From an uncultured Comamonadaceae bacterium (GTDB lineage Bacteria; Pseudomonadota; Gammaproteobacteria; Burkholderiales; Burkholderiaceae_C), in the NCBI GenBank assembly GCA_937871735.1, contig CALMOI010000044.1, forward strand, positions 1 to 8,028: DNA of 8,028 nt. Reading direction: 5' to 3'. A program made the position numbers and the translations under genes. Positions within the stretch are counted from its first letter, which is position 1, and each line of letters opens with the position of its first letter. Below the pieces are notes generated by a model. That model was not told where the DNA came from, did not search any database, and saw nothing but the letters and a program-made list of their open reading frames with translations. Shown in pieces: positions 5,562 through 8,028 of this stretch.

Positions 5562-8028
5562 ATGACCACGGCAGATCAGGCTTCAGCCACTCCCGCAGCA
5601 GCAGCAGCACCCACCAAACGCCCCGCCGCTCGCTCACGCGACAACGAACGTCCGCTGGTCGAAGATATTCGCCTGCTCGGGCGACTGCTGGGCGATGTGA
5701 TCCGCGAACAAGAAGGCGATTTGGCCTTTGAGCTGATCGAGCAAATTCGCCAGCTCTCGGTGGCCTTTCGCCGCGATGCCGACCACGAGGCCGACCGGGC
5801 GCTGAAGGTGCTGCTCACCGGCCTGTCGAGCGACCAAGCGGTGAGTGTGACACGCGCCTTCACCTACTTCAGCCACTTGGCCAATTTGGCCGAAGACCGC
5901 CACCACATCCGCCGCCGCGCCGTGCATGAGCGTGCGGGCAACACGCAAGAAGGCAGCATCGAAGTGGCGCTGCAACGCCTGCGCTGGGCGGGCATCACGC
6001 CGCAAACCATCTCGGAGACGCTGGCGTGCAGCTACGTCGCCCCGGTGCTGACCGCCCACCCGACCGAAGTGCAGCGCAAAAGCATCTTGGATGCAGAGCG
6101 CGGCATCGCCCGCCTGCTGACCGAGCGTGACGAAATCCGCGCCCGCGCTGCGGCCTCTGCCGTCAGCACCGCCAAAGATGCCCTGACCCCGCGTGAGCTG
6201 GCCAGCAACGAAATCCAATTGCGCGCCCGCGTGGTTCAGTTGTGGCAGACCCGTTTGCTGCGTTTCACCAAACTGACGGTGGCCGACGAGATCGAAAACG
6301 CGCTAAGTTACTACGAAGCGACATTCCTGCGCGAAATTCCCAAGCTCTACGCCGCGCTGGAACGCGAGCTAGAAGGCCAACCCGTAGCCAGCTTTTTGCG
6401 CATGGGCCAGTGGATCGGTGGCGACCGTGACGGCAACCCCAACGTCACCGCCGACACCTTGAGCTACGCCCTGCGCCAGCAAGCCGAGGTCGCGCTGCGC
6501 CATTACCTGACCGAAGTGCATTACCTGGGCGGCGAGTTGTCGCTGTCGGTGCGGCTGATTGAAGTCTCGCCCGCCATGCAAGCGCTGGCTGAAAGCTCGC
6601 CCGACACCAACGCACATCGCCAAGACGAGCCCTACCGCCGCGCCCTCACCGGCATCTACGCTCGCCTGGCCGCCACGCTGCACGACTTGACCGGCGGCGA
6701 AGCGGCGCGCCACGCCGTCGCGCCGCAAAACGCCTATGCCAGCCCCGAAGCCTTTTTGGCCGATCTGCGGGTGATTGAGGCCTCGCTGCTCACGCACCAC
6801 GGCGCGGCCTTGTCTGAACAGCGCCTGCATCCGCTGATCCGTGCGGTCGAGGTGTTTGGCTTCCATCTGGCCACGGTGGACTTGCGCCAAAGCTCCGATC
6901 AGCACGAACTGGTGATTGCCGAACTGCTGGCCAGCGCCCGCATCGAACCCAACTATTCCAGCCTGACCGAAGCCGCCAAGCGCGCCGTGCTGGTGCGCTT
7001 GCTGCAAGACGCCCGCCCGCTGCGCGTGATCGGGGCCAGCTACTCGGCTCACACCACGGGCGAATTGGCGATTTTTGAAACCGCGCGGCGCATGCTCAGC
7101 CTGTACGGCAAGCAAGCGATTCGCCACTACATCATCAGCCACACGGAAACCGTCAGCGACTTGCTGGAAGTGCTGCTGCTGCAAAAAGAAGTCGGTTTGC
7201 TGCGCGGCACACTGGACGGTGACTGCATCAACGACCTGATCGTGGTGCCGCTGTTTGAAACCATTGAAGACTTGCGCAACGCTGCGCCCATCATGAGCGA
7301 GTTCTATGCGCTGCCCGGCGTGGCGGCGTTGGTGCAACGCTCCGGCGGCGAGCAAGACATCATGCTGGGCTACTCGGACAGCAACAAAGACGGCGGCATC
7401 TTCACCAGCAACTGGGAGCTGTACCGCGCCGAAATCGCACTGGTCGAGCTGTTTGACGAACTGGGCCGCACGCACCCGATTCGGTTGCGCATGTTCCACG
7501 GACGCGGCGGCACCGTAGGCCGTGGCGGCGGCCCCAGCTACCAAGCCATCTTGGCCCAACCACCCGGCACTGTACGCGGTCAAATTCGCCTGACGGAACA
7601 AGGTGAAGTCATCGGCTCCAAGTACGCCAACCCGGAAATTGGCCGCCGCAACCTGGAAACCTTGGTGGCCGCCACCCTAGAAGCCACTCTGCTGCAACCG
7701 ACCAAATCCGCCACGCCTGCATTCTTGGAAGCGGCAGCAGCGCTGTCAGAAGCCAGCATGAAAGCCTACCGCGAACTGGTCTACGAAACGCCGGGCTTCA
7801 CCGACTACTTCTTCAGCGCCACGCCAATTCGGGAAATCGCAGAACTCAATATTGGCTCGCGCCCGGCCTCGCGCAAAGCCTCTCAGAAAATCGAAGATTT
7901 GCGCGCCATTCCTTGGGGATTCAGCTGGGGTCAATGCCGTTTGACTTTGCCGGGTTGGTATGGTTTTGGTTCTGCGGTCGAAGCCTTTTTGAATCAACCT
8001 AATGCCAAAGTACGTAAAGAGGCTTTAT
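5562..8028 (+). CDS. ppc: Phosphoenolpyruvate carboxylase (3' end outside window)
   Basis: A frame of 822 complete codons, open to the right edge. The enzyme converts PEP and bicarbonate to oxaloacetate and phosphate with Mg2+, an anaplerotic step feeding the TCA cycle. After an Ala/Pro/Arg-rich leader (about 1-30) come the family sequences RLLGRLLGDVIREQEG (about 37-52), HLANLAEDRHHIRRR, and LTAHPTEVQRKS with His166 (equivalent to E. coli His138). Further on are MGQWIGGDRDGNPNV, a segment containing HLATVDLRQSSDQHE, GYSDSNKDGG with Lys609 (E. coli Lys546), the signature FHGRGGTVGRGGGPSY with His646, Arg648 and Arg654 (E. coli His579, Arg581, Arg587), and GSRPASRK (765-772) followed by LRAIPWGFSW. 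All catalytic residues I can check are present. The missing end should be about 100-130 residues, including the allosteric C terminus. Bacterial enzymes are usually activated by acetyl-CoA and inhibited by aspartate; that is family knowledge. Third-position GC drops sharply after about 7910. Confidence 0.97.
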   Translation, partial: MTTADQASATPAAAAAPTKRPAARSRDNERPLVEDIRLLGRLLGDVIREQEGDLAFELIEQIRQLSVAFRRDADHEADRALKVLLTGLSSDQAVSVTRAFTYFSHLANLAEDRHHIRRRAVHERAGNTQEGSIEVALQRLRWAGITPQTISETLACSYVAPVLTAHPTEVQRKSILDAERGIARLLTERDEIRARAAASAVSTAKDALTPRELASNEIQLRARVVQLWQTRLLRFTKLTVADEIENALSYYEATFLREIPKLYAALERELEGQPVASFLRMGQWIGGDRDGNPNVTADTLSYALRQQAEVALRHYLTEVHYLGGELSLSVRLIEVSPAMQALAESSPDTNAHRQDEPYRRALTGIYARLAATLHDLTGGEAARHAVAPQNAYASPEAFLADLRVIEASLLTHHGAALSEQRLHPLIRAVEVFGFHLATVDLRQSSDQHELVIAELLASARIEPNYSSLTEAAKRAVLVRLLQDARPLRVIGASYSAHTTGELAIFETARRMLSLYGKQAIRHYIISHTETVSDLLEVLLLQKEVGLLRGTLDGDCINDLIVVPLFETIEDLRNAAPIMSEFYALPGVAALVQRSGGEQDIMLGYSDSNKDGGIFTSNWELYRAEIALVELFDELGRTHPIRLRMFHGRGGTVGRGGGPSYQAILAQPPGTVRGQIRLTEQGEVIGSKYANPEIGRRNLETLVAATLEATLLQPTKSATPAFLEAAAALSEASMKAYRELVYETPGFTDYFFSATPIREIAELNIGSRPASRKASQKIEDLRAIPWGFSWGQCRLTLPGWYGFGSAVEAFLNQPNAKVRKEAL
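5595..5609 (+). repeat. (GCA)5 trinucleotide repeat in the ppc leader
   Basis: Five perfect GCA units encode Ala12-Ala16 in the non-conserved N-terminal leader of PPC. Slippage would add or remove alanines without shifting frame. Confidence 0.8.

Noticed and set aside
6369..7601. Minus-strand 410-codon open frame over ppc
   Set aside because: Antisense to the catalytic core of PPC, rich in Gln, Ala, Val and Gly, with no motif. The plus strand gives all PPC signatures without a stop.
1..8028. Search for CRISPR arrays, insertion sequences, att sites, tRNAs or a novel defence cassette
   Set aside because: Every stretch over about 92 bases belongs to a recognised housekeeping gene. I saw no spaced repeats, terminal inverted repeats, integrase or transposase motifs, or cloverleaf.

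Overview
This window looks like ordinary chromosome from a GC-rich betaproteobacterium, most likely Burkholderiales and plausibly Comamonadaceae. The reasons are strong G/C preference at third codon positions, the hemC-hemD-hemX-hemY order, the betaproteobacterial style of the RNase E tail, and a phosphoenolpyruvate carboxylase (PEPC) divergent from hemC. The taxonomic call is inferred from remembered protein styles, not from a database search. I see no mobile element, CRISPR array, tRNA, rRNA or defence locus, and no sign of an undescribed system.

Layout: (1) Positions 2-1240, plus strand, hold the last 412 residues of RNase E (rne), entirely non-catalytic tail. (2) Positions 1241-1332 are a short convergent gap with a GC hairpin and a near-perfect bidirectional intrinsic terminator. 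(3) Positions 5471 down to 1333, minus strand, form a tight four-gene tetrapyrrole cluster: hemC (hydroxymethylbilane synthase), hemD (uroporphyrinogen-III synthase), hemX (membrane-anchored HemX protein) and hemY (HemY/TPR membrane protein). Junctions are +5 nt, a 4-nt ATGA overlap and +4 nt, so one transcript with translational coupling is very likely. (4) Positions 5472-5561 are a 90-bp divergent control region. (5) Positions 5562-8028, plus strand, hold the first 822 codons of ppc (PEPC), which runs off the right edge still open. No stretch longer than about 92 bases lacks a gene.

HemC polymerises four porphobilinogen molecules into hydroxymethylbilane, and HemD cyclises and inverts ring D to give uroporphyrinogen III, the branch point to heme, siroheme and cobalamin. 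HemX and HemY are inner-membrane proteins encoded with them whose biochemical roles remain poorly defined. PPC makes oxaloacetate from PEP and bicarbonate, refilling the TCA cycle. RNase E governs RNA decay and processing and is linked here only by position.

The points worth a second look are modest: an ambiguous hemC start (TTG in frame, ATG out of frame before a T6 run), in-frame ATGs upstream of the chosen ppc start, a palindrome in the hemC/ppc divergent region, a sharp third-position GC fall at the right edge of ppc, and the low-complexity RNase E tail.
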